Below, piece after piece: positions 35,967 through 47,210 of a stretch of 64,000 nucleotides of DNA. The translations under genes and the position numbers were made by a program. The notes beneath the pieces were generated by a model, which did no database searches, was not told the DNA's origin, and saw nothing but the letters and a program-made list of their open reading frames with translations. Position 1 is the first letter of the stretch, and the number at the start of each line of letters is the position of its first letter. This DNA is from Cryptomeria japonica (Eukaryota > Streptophyta > Pinopsida > Cupressales > Cupressaceae): positions 546,604,202 through 546,668,201 of the forward strand of contig NC_081412.1 in NCBI RefSeq assembly GCF_030272615.1. Reading direction: 5' to 3'.

Positions 35967-38900
35967 TTATGACAATAAAGAGTGAGTGTTGTCCAAAACT
36001 GATTTAAAGTCCTGCATAAATTGCTTCATGGATAAGGACCATGACTCAAGTAATGAGGTAGCAACCTCACTCTCTGTTTGCATCTGGGATACCTGTTCCT
36101 CCATGGCGTCCAAGGTACTCATCTCTTGAGTAACCATCAAGGCATCCAAATTGAGATAGCACTTCTGAAGTATTTGCAGTCTTGGTAGTAGAACCAATTG
36201 TAATTCCTGCAAATCTTTGGTCTAGTTGGTGATCTCCAAATCAATTCTTGTAGCCTATAGTTGAAACCGGTGAACGGTTTTCCCATAAGCGGTAAAGGAG
36301 TCATATGGGGTCTTGAAGGTGCTTATGAATGTCTGCAAATCAGTTTGCAGTTTGTCTTTCTGGACAAGCACATCATCATAGAATAGATGGGGTAGACATA
36401 TCTTACTAAGCAGCAATTTCCCCTCATCCATTGCATCTCTGATGTCCTTCCGTGCCTTCTGCAGATCGGACCGAAGCTCGTGTAACTTTTTCACCAAGGT
36501 AGTGTTCAAAGCCTTTTGATGCTCCTTCTTGGTGTGCGCTTTGGCAACCTCTTCCTAGCTTTGTACCTGGTCCTCCACAACTGTGCATAAGAGTTTCAGT
36601 TGGGCCAAAGAGGAATTAGTATTGGGGAGGTTGGTACCGAGTATCAAACTGGTAAGAGTGTCCACTGTAGCTTGGATCACGCCTTGCTCCTTCTTCCTCC
36701 TTGTCACCTCTATGTGTTCTTGAGAAAGCTTAATGCTTTGTAGAAGCTCCAATTCATTAGCAGATTGGAGGTCAATGGGACTGGTAATGTCAGCCAATTT
36801 GGCTTGACTACTAGTTGCCTTTTGGGTCTCCACCTGTGTGCTTTGTGCCGCCTCCTCCTTCTCTTTGGCTCTTAACTTATCTTCTTCTGCCTTCTTTTGC
36901 TCCTCTGCTTCTTGTTTTCTTTTCTCTTCTTCATTCTTCTTCTCTTCTTCTTTCCACTCCTTTTCTTCTTCATCCTTCTTCTTCTTCTCCTCTTGCTGCT
37001 TCTTCTTCTCCTCTTACTGCTTCCTCTTCTCCTCTTCCTGCTTCTTCTTCTCTTCTGCCTTTCTCTTCTCCTCTTCCTGCTTCCTCTTCTCCTCTTCCTT
37101 TCTCTTTTCTTCTTCCTACCATTTTTCTTCTTCTTTCTTTTCTTCTTCCTTCTTCTTCTTCTCTTCCTCTTGTTTCTTCTTCTCCTCTTCTCATTTCCTC
37201 TTCTCCTCTTCTCCTCCTCTTTTTTCTTTTCTTCCTCTTTTCTCTTTTTCTCTTCTTCTGCCTATTTCTTCTTTTTCTCCGCTTGCTCCTTGGCAGCCTT
37301 TTCTTTGTCCTGTTTTTCCTATCTTGCTGCTTCTGATGGTGTACGCGGAGTGATATTTTCACCATTCAAGGCATCAACATCAATAGGGTCCATTTGATTA
37401 GTGACTTGTTCTCCTTCACTGTCATATACCTCATCCGGTTTATTGGTTGTCGGTTCTTGCTCAGCTTTCCTATTGGCTTCAGCCACTTGATGCAATCTTA
37501 AAGTGGCTTGGGCATGAGAGTGGGTATCTTTTACCACTTCAGGAACTTTTCCTTCTAGCAACAAGAGTCTCCTTCTTCTCATGAAGAAGAGGCCTTTTTA
37601 TTTTTCCATAGTTTCATAAAGTTCTAAATTTGACACATTAAGAAAATATTGTGCAAATAATTCCTCTCTTATTTCTTGTTCCTTCTCTATGGCAATGCAC
37701 CATTTGTTATCTAAAGAATTATATAAAGAATCCGGTGTCACGGATCTAATTTTTGATGGCGATCGATCATTAACACATAAATATTGAATGACTTCCTATT
37801 CAACTTCCTCTTTCTCATTGTTATTGAAATCATCAAAATATTCTTGCAAATCACTAAGCAATTTTCATCTAATATTCTTAATAGTTTTTTGACAATGTGT
37901 CAAAGGTTTGTAGGAGGAAATATCAACATTTACTAGTGCAGATGTTGCCAGTTCACTCTTTGTCTTTTTCCTCATTTGCCTAGTCTTCTTAGGTTGTTCT
38001 TCAGAAACAGTGTCCTCTGAGTCCGGTGTGGTGTCTTTTTTCTTCCGCTTTCTCTCAAAGACTTTGGCGGGTGCAGCTTCTGGTTTCTTCTTTGTTGGTG
38101 ACTGCTTGGTCACTTTGGGACTTGTGGTAACCAGTGCTGATACTGAAGGCACTACCTTTCCCTTCTTTACTGATAGTTCTTCAACTGGTGTAACCTTTTC
38201 CAGATAGGTGTCAGTTCTCTTTGCCTTTGGATCAAGCAACGAGGTGAGTAGGGTAGAGGCATACCCATCTAGCATGTCATACATTACCTCATATCCCATT
38301 GGTTCCACTTCTTCCTGTCTGGGCTCAACCGCCTCCATTATGCACTCATCAACTTTGATGGTGAAGAAGTTTTCATCTTCATATTTCTTGACAATATCAC
38401 CTAATATTCTTACTCTTTGGCTCATTTTGTGTCTAAACTCATCAAAGTATTTGTTCAGAACTTCTGGATAACTGGTTCCAACCGCTTGAAGGCTTTCCTT
38501 GATTTGCTTTGTAACCAGTTGGTCGGCAGACCACTGAATATCTTTGACTCTTGGGAAGTAACCTTGGAAGTAGAAGAACAACCCAACCAATAGGTGTCCA
38601 AACTTAAATCTCAAGGTATTGTCCTGTTTAATCAACTTTAGGTTCACTAGAAGTCGCCTTTGCATATAGGTGCATAAGTCAAATGATGCATCTTCCATGA
38701 TCATCTAGTAGGCAGCATTTACCACTGTAGCAGAGATAAATTTGATCCTACTAGCATAAAATGTTGAGTAACCTATTACCATGCAGGCATATTTGACCAA
38801 ATCATCTTTGATGGGATTGATGGTCATTCCCCGTTGGTCACTCACAAAACCAATGAGATTGGTCATTTCCATCTTGCTAATCTTCCTTAGGGTTGGTACT

Positions 38901-39300
38901 TCATCGATGTTACAAAAATGGGTGATGACATGAATCACTTCTGGTGTGATGTCATGCGTCCGCTCTAAGTACATTTTATCACCGTGAACTCTGCTCAGAA
39001 TGATGCGGATGTGATCATCTGAAAAATCTTCAAGGAAATAGACTGCATTGTGAAGCTTCTTCTTTTCCAGGATGCTAAATTTTGGTTTAATCTTCTTGTC
39101 CTTCCTACAGAACAAACTCAACTGGGAATGGATTACAAGAGATCCTAAGTCTTCAATTTTACAGTCAATGTAATTGGAAATGCCTTCCTCCACTATAACA
39201 CTAGCGGGTATTTAAGATAGGGCATATATTTTGCCTTCCATTGAATGAAGTCTACTGGATCAACAGGTGCACTAGGGCTAGAGTGTGATGCGGAAGCCAT
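35967..39300 (-). pseudogene. NA-3 ORF2, non-canonical gene of about 1,110 codons
   Basis: ATG 39300 (MASASHSSPSA), stop at 35967. Domains in order: N-terminal domain with YIDCKIEDLGSL, IILSRVHGDKMYLERTHDITPE, SDQRGMTINPIKDDLVKYACMVIGY (39180-38760); KFGHLLVGLFFYFQGYFPRVKDIQWSADQL (38620-38530); MSQRVRILGDIVKKYEDENFF; a basic linker with KVTKQSPTKKKPEAAPAK (38120); THCQKTIKNIR (37890); FMRRRRLLLLEGK (37580); PIDVDALNGENI (37390); Lys/Glu repeat (37320-36900); helical tail with SIKLSQEHIEVTRRKKEQ, DKLQTDLQTF and LLPRLQIL. Stops or frameshifts occur near 39215, 38703, 37860, 36555 and elsewhere. At 38703 a TAG replaces the Trp codon of NA-1. No known domain; structural, accessory or captured host protein are all possible. 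Confidence 0.7.
36900..37320 (-). repeat. Lys/Glu-rich repeat of NA-3 ORF2
   Basis: The plus strand is CTTCTT/CTCCTC-rich. In the ORF2 frame it encodes EEEKRKQ and EEKKKQE-like units with three or so stops. Length and unit order differ from NA-1 and NA-2. Confidence 0.78.
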
Positions 39301-39742
39301 GATAAATAGAGAAATTTGAGAAATACCTTCGTAATTCAAAATTTGGGGCTTGCAAATTACACTTCGCCACACACTCCTTCAGTTTCTAAAATACTGCTTT
39401 GTGTTCTACACTTGATTGATTGATATTCGCTTTTGATTTGTCTTCAAGGTTTTGAAAATTCTTTGAATCATAGTCCAAATCACTTTTTGTCGCTCAGTGC
39501 TTAAAAAAACTTCTTTGCTCGAGAACTGATAAGTGAAAAATGACTTGAAAAATCCTTTTAAACAAGTTCTCCGCCTACTATAATAAATGCTCCACTATTA
39601 GGGTGTAAACCCTAATTTGCATTTTACCATTTCTAGTCTTCTGCCAGTTGATAGGTATCACTTACCAGTTAAGGTCGTTTACTTGTGTAAACCAGGGGTT
39701 CGAGATATTTCACCATTTTCTCCCCCTAAGCTTTTCTGATGC

Positions 39743-41023
39743 TTAGTTTGTCGGTTCAGTGACTTCCACACTAGGTGCAGAAACCGGTTCTTCTTGAATC
39801 ATTTCTTCTGGCTTCTTCTTCCAGGTTTTCTTCATATCTGCTTGAACGGTTTCAACATCTATCTTTCCTTCCGGAGTTACCGGTATATCATCCGATATAT
39901 TCTTTCTCGTTCTGCAGAATCTTGCTATATGACTCGATTTGTTGCAATGATAGCAAATCATTCTGGGTGCTCTCAAAGGTCCATTGTTCATGTTTCCATT
40001 CTTCCTTCTTCATGTTGCAGCTGTGTGACCATTACCATGACAGATCAAACAGGTTTCTCTCCATCCAGTTGTTGCTTGATAGCCACTACTCCCTGACTGA
40101 TAATTATAGGTATTAAACTGGTTTGGGTTCTGGTTCCCAGAGGGTTCAGAAAAAGATCCTTTACTCCTTTGAGGATACCTTCCAGTGTTGTGCATGATAG
40201 ACCTACATTCAAATGCTCTATGCCCAAACTTGTTGCATGCATAACAATTACAATTGAATCTATTGGGTCTAGGTTTATCATTTAGAAAATAAGCAAAGTT
40301 AGTGTAAGCCTTACTTCTACATACATTAGCAGTGTGTCCTTCCTTGAGACAATTAAAGCAAACAGGTTTGAACTTTTGCTTACCTTTATCCTTTGGTGCT
40401 GGTTGTTTCTTTGTTGCTCCATCTTTTGTTCCAGAGGTCTCACCTTCCTCATATTTAGAGAAACCAAGTCCATTGGTATTCTTTACCAGTTTAGCTGATT
40501 CAAGCTTCTGCTCTAGCGTGACAGTGCTCTTATTGAATTTGGCAAGTATTTCCTTTGACTCGGTAAGTTCTTTGGTAATAGCAGCATTGGATTCCTTCAA
40601 GGTTGCTTTCTCAGAAATAGCCATGTGTAGTTCACCTTGCATTTCTTCCTTTTCCATTTTATTTTCATGAAGATGAGTGGTAAGTGCACTAATCTCTTGC
40701 TTCAGCTTGGAGATCTCATGATCTTTGTCTTTTACCAGATCTTCAGCTTTTCTCTGGTTCTCAAGCTCTTGACACATTCTGATAGTTAGTCCTTCAAGTT
40801 CTCTTCTTAGGTTGGCATTGGACTCATTCAATTTTTCAACTTCTTGAACTAGGGCTTCCATGTCTGCTTCATGAGAAGAACTGTTTTCAGTTAGCTCCAT
40901 CAGTTTTTCAGCATGCTCTCTTCTTTTTGCCTGAGAGGCCTTATATTTGACTTTAAGTTCATCATAGGCTTGCTCAATTTGAGTGAGCCCATGAGTAAGT
41001 TCCCTCATAGTGTATTCCCCCAT
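39743..41023 (-). pseudogene. NA-3 ORF1: coiled-coil protein with four zinc knuckles
   Basis: Starts at ATG 41023, 36 bases after the PBS, and stops at 39743 (about 426 codons). The first 190 residues are heptad-rich coiled coil (EKLMELTENSSSHEADMEAL; KDKDHEISKLKQEIS; KEILAKFNKSTVTLEQKL), then NTNGLGFSKYEEGETSG and four boxes: CFNCLKEGHTANVC, CYACNKFGHRAFEC, CLICHGNGHTAAT with its final Cys codon TGC changed to TGA (40010-40012), and CYHCNKSSHIARFC. Apart from that single stop the frame is open. The region resembles the C-terminal half of SIRE/Maximus gag. Likely role: RNA binding and particle entry. Confidence 0.75.
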
Positions 41024-41058
41024 ATCTCTTTCCAAGTGGTTAGACTTATAGAAAGTCA

Positions 41059-41071
41059 GGCTCTGATACCA
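41059..41071 (-). promoter_or_regulatory. NA-3 primer binding site
   Basis: The minus strand reads TGGTATCAGAGCC two bases past the LTR end. It matches the initiator methionine tRNA 3' end as in NA-1. Confidence 0.9.
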
Positions 41072-41073
41072 AT

Positions 41074-42259
41074 TGATGAATACTAAGAGGGGGGGGGTGA
41101 ATTAGTATACCAAAAATTACTGAACTAAAACACTTTATCAGTCTAGCAGTAAACTGATATAAAATTTTAACTAACAAAGCGGTTAACACAAATGCAAACC
41201 AAATAAAAAGTAAGGCATTCACCCATAGAAGCACAATCACCATAACATAAGAGATTTTGACGTGGAAACCCAAATGGGAAAAACCATGGTGAGATGAAAC
41301 TCACAAGTAACTATCTGTAGAATAGTAACCAGACCGGTTAAGGTCATACAATGTTCTTTACCAGAATAGATCCTCTTAGGAATCTCAATCTCTGTTAGGA
41401 GATAAGTCCGATTGAAGACTACCTTGTGAGAGGATTTTAGATCCACATATGTGAATCACCTTGTTAGAGGATTTACAAAGGCTTTTCTAGGCCTACCCGG
41501 TTAAGGGTTTCTAACTTGTCAAAGATGTGAGTAATCAACAAGTGAATGATCTAGCAAATAGTACAGTCTGCTTGGTTAGATCCATGATAGCTCATTGTTA
41601 ATGTATTTCAGCATTACTTCAGTCTTCAGTAAATCCACACTCTGTTATAGCACACAGACTTGATCGTTTCTGCTAAAATCACACATACAAGAACTCATCA
41701 ACCACCACAAACCCTAACAGCTACACACATACTAAAACCCTAGACATGATGTCCTTAAAAGGAATCTGATTTCATGTCGGTCCAATAGGATTACATTGCA
41801 AGTTCCTAGGTTCATTGTATCTAGACACATTTGGTAACACGACACAAAATCATTGTCAAAGTGTAGGTGGATGGTAACTCATCACAAAGATATACCGGTT
41901 GGTAACTCATCATAGAGTATTACCAATTTATACAACTTTACCGATTACCAGTTGGTAACTCAGAGTAATACCGGTTTAGTAGATTCCCAGTTGACAAAAA
42001 TGAAGACTGGGAAAATGATAACTTCCACTTCTAGTTCCTTTGCTCTATTATGCTTGAGATCCTCGAACCGCTTGAGGTCCTCATGACGCTTGGGATTTGT
42101 AAACACTTTCTGCAAGACACCGATAGTCTAAAGACTATAACATAATACCGGTTTGAAACAAATACTGGTTGGGCATAACTCATACATACAAAAAGTGATC
42201 TCATAGTAAGTGTGTCTCCATCAATGACAATCACAACATAATCATCAAAAATGTCAACA
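41074..42259 (-). repeat. NA-3 5' LTR
   Basis: 1,186 bp. The sense start TGTTGACATT has one change from its 3' partner. Arms ATACTAA (41080-41086) and TTAGTAT (41102-41108) flank the G-run. Few differences from 34511-35694 are visible, suggesting a fairly recent insertion. Confidence 0.92.
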
Positions 42260-42264
42260 GACTT

Positions 42265-42745
42265 ATGACCTTTGGGCCTATCGAACAAGTGTGTGCATAG
42301 CTATGGGTACTACTCCTTACAATCTTGTTGATGGTGCTAGCACTACTATACCTTTAGAGTTAGAAATTCCTTCGCTGAGAATTTCTCTTATGGTTATAGT
42401 CGACGATGATTTTTATTGAGAGAAAAACCTTGAACAACTTGAAATGCTTGATGAATGATGTATAAATGCTCTTGAGCATATCCAAGCATATCATAAATCC
42501 TTGCATCAAAATTACAATGATAAGGTTATTCAATGTTCCTTCTCAGTGGGTGACCTCGTGCTTTATGAGAATCAGTGTAACGTGAATACCTTACCTAAAG
42601 GAAGAGAAACATTTAGCCTGAAATGGCTGTGACCATATATCATGACTGAAGTCTATGGGTTAGGTGCCTAAAAAATAGCAGTTGTGGAAGCTATGCCTCT
42701 TAAGGAACCCCTAAATGCTATGCATCTTCGTACATATTATGCCTA
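42265..42745 (+). pseudogene. Gypsy G integrase, C-terminal part
   Basis: Continues the integrase in frame after NA-3: DLWAYRTSVCIAMGTTPYNLVDG, then LEHIQAYHKSLHQNYNDKV, VGDLVLYENQ and a final MHLRTYYA ending at about 42745. Stops occur near 42418, 42462, 42632 and 42670. This is the usual gypsy integrase tail (GPF-type region). Confidence 0.82.
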
Positions 42746-43850
42746 ATCTTTTCTTTCCTTTCCTTTTCCTTTCTTTTATTTCTTCCAAAATTGTACGATA
42801 TGGTACTATGTCTTCATTAAATCATGTAGTATTAAATTATTGATATTTGATCTATATTGCTTCATTCTTGACAAACATGTTTTACAATTTTTGGTTCTCT
42901 TGAATTCATTCTGTAAATTTTTAGAAATTTATATTTTATGTTCTACATTAGCATACAATTTTCTTCATGTGTTTAGGGTTAGGATACATCATGTTGTATT
43001 TTATTAAAACCCTTAATTAGATCACCTTAGTTATGTAGTCCTTAAACAAGTTTCTTTACATCATGAATGTTGTATTTGATTAAATACTTAGTTATTTAAT
43101 TAGATCGCACATGTATCAATTTAATCATGAGGTATTGAGAAATTAATCACATGAGAATTAGATTAGACATACATGTACATTTCCAAATTTTTTACTTTTA
43201 ATCAAATCAATATATTCATTGTTTTTACAAATTGAAAGAACACATTTGAGGATAAGATCATCATATATATACATATATCATCAAAAATTTTAAGGTACAT
43301 CATCATACCCAAAATCAACCACTAGATACAAAATGAGGTCTTTGCTATATCAACACTATCAATGGTTGGTGGTTACCTGAGCCCTCGGGTCCCTATCGTG
43401 GTGGTCCCATAGGTGTATAATGGGATGAGGTTCGTGAGTGACTCCTGGAAGAGCTCCTCTAATCTTGGTCCATGACTATGGCAACTCCGCCCAGGACTCT
43501 ACTAGCTCACGTTGTAGTTGCTCTCCCTCTTCTTGTCTAATCTCTAGCTCTATTCAAATTGAGTCAAATAGATCCTCATGTCATCCAATTCTCTTCTGAG
43601 GTCTATGCATGATCTATAAAGACTGAGGTATGCATGAAATAGTGATGATGCTAGATAGGGTCTACTAGATAAGGGAATGCCACTCCTATACTCCAACTAT
43701 AGAAAGAATAAAAATCAAATTAGATATATATCATAATGTAAATTCCAAACAAAATCAATTAAATAGAAGACCCTTACATGGATCTCCTGCTTGTTAGTGT
43801 GGATTATGTGTCATAGCTAGCTCTCATCTAGAGAAACTACCCTCTCCATG
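42746..43850. other. Spacer downstream of gypsy G pol
   Basis: A pyrimidine-rich run (42747-42790) follows the integrase, then AT-rich DNA to about 43340 with no supported gene. From about 43380 the minus strand may still be decayed coding attached to the mobile domain gene, but frames are short and no motif is visible. Confidence 0.4.
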
Positions 43851-43862
43851 CTCGTAGTGTCT

Positions 43863-44688
43863 CTATACTCTAGTAGGTGGTGTTGTAGGAGATGATTGGC
43901 ATAAGCTTGATGTGGATCTCCTGAAATCAGCTCCCTCTCCTTTACATGACATTGCTGGTGGATCTAGGGCTATGGTGTCATCCCTAGAGTGATGGGGAAT
44001 CTCTTCCTCCTCTCTCTCATCCTCCTCCTCATCCTCCTCCTTTTGTCCTTGATCTTCCTCTTCCTTTGAATCATTTTCCTCATCATCCCCACTCTGACCT
44101 CCCTCCCCATCGATATCTCCATCACCTCCTTTGCCATCATCATCATCATCTATCCCTTGTTGTTCTCCCTCCTCCTCATCTCTCTCACCCTTGTGATCCA
44201 TTATGTCTCCACACTTGAGTCCTCAGATGTCTCATGATCCTCACTAGTGGAGCTAGTTGATAAGCTCCATGGCCCAAGATTACCCCTTGGATAGTCTAAA
44301 GGAAAAATGGCTCCAAGGTAAGTCCTATCCCACCATGTGATGTACCTACAATGAGATCCCATGTCATCATTAAAGGGAACCACAACATCTCAATCAAAAT
44401 TATCAGAGTTTGTCATCTCAATCTCATCACTGCAATGCCTAGGAACTTCTCTCAATCTCATAATCACTCAAGAGTGGTGTATAAAGACTAGCACATCTGA
44501 TGGAACTCTCTACTCTAGACCAAACTATTGTCTAACTCGATCGAAGTAGAATGGGACTACAATATGATCATGAAGACCCTCTATGAAGCATAAAAATGGA
44601 ACCAAGTAACTAAGACCTAATCCTACTCTCATGTAGACATAGTGGAATACAAAAGAGCCTAGGGAGATATTTCACTTTGATTACTTCT
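43863..44688 (-). pseudogene. Plant mobile domain gene, C-terminal part
   Basis: Minus strand. FIEGLHDHIVVPFYFDRVRQ and FGLE (about 44590-44510), VIMRLREVPRHC (44460), then VVPFNDDMGSHCRYITWWDRTYLGAIFPLDYPRG (about 44385-44290) resemble the end of plant mobile domain (PMD) proteins as found in plant transposons. A very acidic Asp/Glu-rich tail follows (EEEGEQQGIDDDDDGKGGDG, 44180-43960). Several stops break it. It continues the N-terminal part at 46350-47210 across an inserted LTR. Confidence 0.58.
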
Positions 44689-46271
44689 TGTAAGAGAGAG
44701 AGAGAGAGAGAGGGTCAAGGAATATCTCTTAGGGTTTCTATTCCTTTATTGTAATGTAGAGGAGATGTACAAAATATGATGCAATAACCAACTAAGCTAG
44801 GAGATGAACAAGGAAGCAAATATAAATTAAAAATGCAGAAACTTGAAGATTTTAAACTAAGATACTAAATATAGATCAGGAAGGGGAATTCAAATGTGCA
44901 CTTATGAATGAACATTGAATCTGACTGGGTAGGACCAAGGCACTGGGTGCCTTAGTCCCTGATACTATAACTTGATGTGGTTCTGGGGACTAGATCTTGA
45001 AAATCTGATCTGTTGAATTGCCAACAAAAAATGGAAAATTTAGGGGACTAGGGTGTGACACCCTAGTCCTGGACTAGGGTGCCATGCCCTAATCTTAGAA
45101 AAATGAGACCTAGATCTATCCTTAAGTCTACACTTGTGTGTTCCATTGGTCCCAAAATTTGTGCATTCACTGGATTCCTATACCTACACCTACAACTTGA
45201 AAAATGGTATCTAGGTAGCTATATAGGGTTTTTCCTTATTCAAACCCCTCTTTTTGGTAATTTCCACCTCATAAATAGCTGATAATGTACTAAAAATGTA
45301 TGTGCAATAATATTGTGTGTATGCAAGATCCTAAATGAGAGTAATAAAGAATCTAGAGTTCTACCCTATGCTTTGGAGAACAAACCCTAAATGAGTGTAA
45401 ATGTAAATGCAAATGCTTCCAATCACAAATAAAATAGTGGATCTAAAGCATGAATTTAAATATGAAAATTAATGTTATGACGCTCATACAAAGACATGAA
45501 AATAACATGAAACCATACCAAACCCTAAGGGAGAGGTACAAGCCAATCATCAATCAATGATCTCCTATTATTCTTTAATGTTTTCAAATCTCTTAATTGA
45601 TGTTGAAAATGTTTTATGTAGAGTTGTTGAATGCTTGATTTGTTGTTGTAGACTTCATATAAACTATAATTTCACTTTACAAGAGGCTCCTTCAGTCGCT
45701 AGATCTTAGATCCTTCAAATGAGGAAAGAAAGGCTTTATGTAGGAGATCTTAACTTTCTTTTGAGTCAAAGGCCAACCTATAAATAATATTTTTTACCAA
45801 TCTCTTGGATTTGAATATTAAAATACTGCCAAAACATGCTCCCAAAATTTGGGGAGGAAAATTTGGGACCAAGTAGGTACCAATTTGGTCTGAACACACG
45901 ATCCGACCAGCTTTTCGTCAAATTTTTGAGGAAGCAAGATATTGTGATTTTACAAAAAATTCCAAGAGTATATGGGAATTTGAGATGTCTAGATATGTGA
46001 AATCAGGCCTTCGAGGTTGAAATAGGATATGATTAGGGCATTTGATGAAATGATTAATTAGAAGAATAAAATAAAAATGGGCACACTTAAGGTAAAGGGC
46101 CCAATTTTATGATGTGTAGAGGGATGAAAGAAGACTTTATATTTAATTAAATTAATTAATTAAATGCTTAAAGATAATTTTAAATGAAAGATGAAAACAC
46201 ACTAAGGCAGGTGCTAACCTAAGCATGGAATTGTACCACCCAATGAAGGGTGTACAATTTACGACACTACA
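44689..46271 (-). repeat. Gypsy-type LTR inserted in the mobile domain gene (inverted copy of the G 3' LTR)
   Basis: Sense start TGTAGTGTCG at 46271; the proposed end CTCTTACA at 44689 is less sure. The stretch 45260-46271 is the reverse complement, with divergence, of 48089-49094. It contains an (AG)n microsatellite (44693-44713), a near-palindrome at 44932-44962 and a 25-nt perfect palindrome at 45045-45069 (12-bp arms, one-base centre). No matching 5-bp target duplication was found. Probably a solo LTR of the G family. Confidence 0.6.
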
Positions 46272-46349
46272 CCCTTGAGGTAGCTGTTTCTCTGCATAAG
46301 ACAAAGTTGGTGATCCTATCTTGGCCAATAGGCCATGCATTGGTATGGT

Positions 46350-47210
46350 CTCTAGGTGATGACATCTGATATCAATCTATCAATCACAATCCTCCAATGC
46401 AACAAGTCAGCATTCTTCCATGGTCTAGTGAGTGGGTATGCATATACTCTAGGGTCATTTGAGCCAGTATGAATTGGTACTCTTATTGGCCTAGTGCATG
46501 TGATATGCTCAAACATCCAAACTTGTAGAAGGGTGCGTGCCAAAAAAATACATCCCTCACCATAGACATACTCTCCTAAATCATGATAGAGATGGGCCAA
46601 CATGCTTTATCCCCAGGAGAACATTTTTTTCCGCTCCTCCATCACTCAAATAGCATAAGTGATACCCCCATGCATGTGACTGCCTCATTCATCAGGGCAT
46701 ATAGCTAGCTCCATGTGGCTATCATGATTGTCCTCACAAGTGGAATGGCACTAGTAGGATGTAGTAGCCAGTAAATTGTAGTCCATCCTCTATTCTCACT
46801 AGGCTTAACCCACCCAATGTTGCACATCTTCTTTCTCCTATAAGAAGATGGTGCACATCTTGTTCGATATCTCACCCTACGTCCTGTAATGGCAAGCCTC
46901 GATAAGCGGTACACATCCTAAAGTGTGACTGTCATCTCTCCCATAGGTAGGATAAATGCGGAGGTGTCTACAACCCATCTCTCCATGAGTGCCATGAGAA
47001 TTGTTGGATGGTACTTCATGGATGGTATGTTGCATATGTACCACAACCCTATTGCCTTAAGAAGCTCTTTGTTGTCCTGAGACAATCGGGGAATCTGACT
47101 TTGTAGATTCTGATATGTATGTCTGGTAGTGTTCTCTTTCATGTAGGGTTGTTTCTGAAAAATCAAATAATCAACAATTAGTATCATTCTATCAATCAAT
47201 TCAACATCAA
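46350..47210 (-). pseudogene. Plant mobile domain gene, N-terminal part, antisense to G
   Basis: The minus strand holds the PMD core: LMALMERWVVDTSAFILPMGEMTVTL (47020-46920), DVYRLSRLAITGRRVRYRTR (46915-46850), LAHLYHDLGEYVYGEG (46600-46550) and TLLQVWMFEHITCTRPIRVP (46530-46470), then WKNADLLHWRIVIDRL. The LPxGEMTxTLxDVxxLxxLxIxGxxV pattern is typical of the family, which includes cellular MAIN/MAIL proteins and many transposon-borne copies. In-frame stops lie near 46918, 46700, 46640 and 46352. Its position, antisense between pol and the 3' LTR of G, fits an extra ORF carried by the retrotransposon. Confidence 0.68.

Larger units (their letters stand above)
34511..42259 (-). mobile_element. 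NA-3: structurally complete non-autonomous copia-like element
   Basis: 7,749 bp with LTRs of 1,184 and 1,186 bp and target duplication GACTT (34506-34510 and 42260-42264). Sense order: 5' LTR (42259-41074), PBS (41059-41071), ORF1 (41023-39743), 442-bp spacer, ORF2 (39300-35967), about 270 bp, PPT (35695-35712), 3' LTR. There is no protease, integrase or RT. This is the best reference copy of the family in the window. Confidence 0.93.

Noticed and set aside
46272-46276. CCCTT as target duplication of the inverted LTR
   Set aside because: The five bases before 44689 (CTTCT) do not match, and no better end with CCCTT was found.
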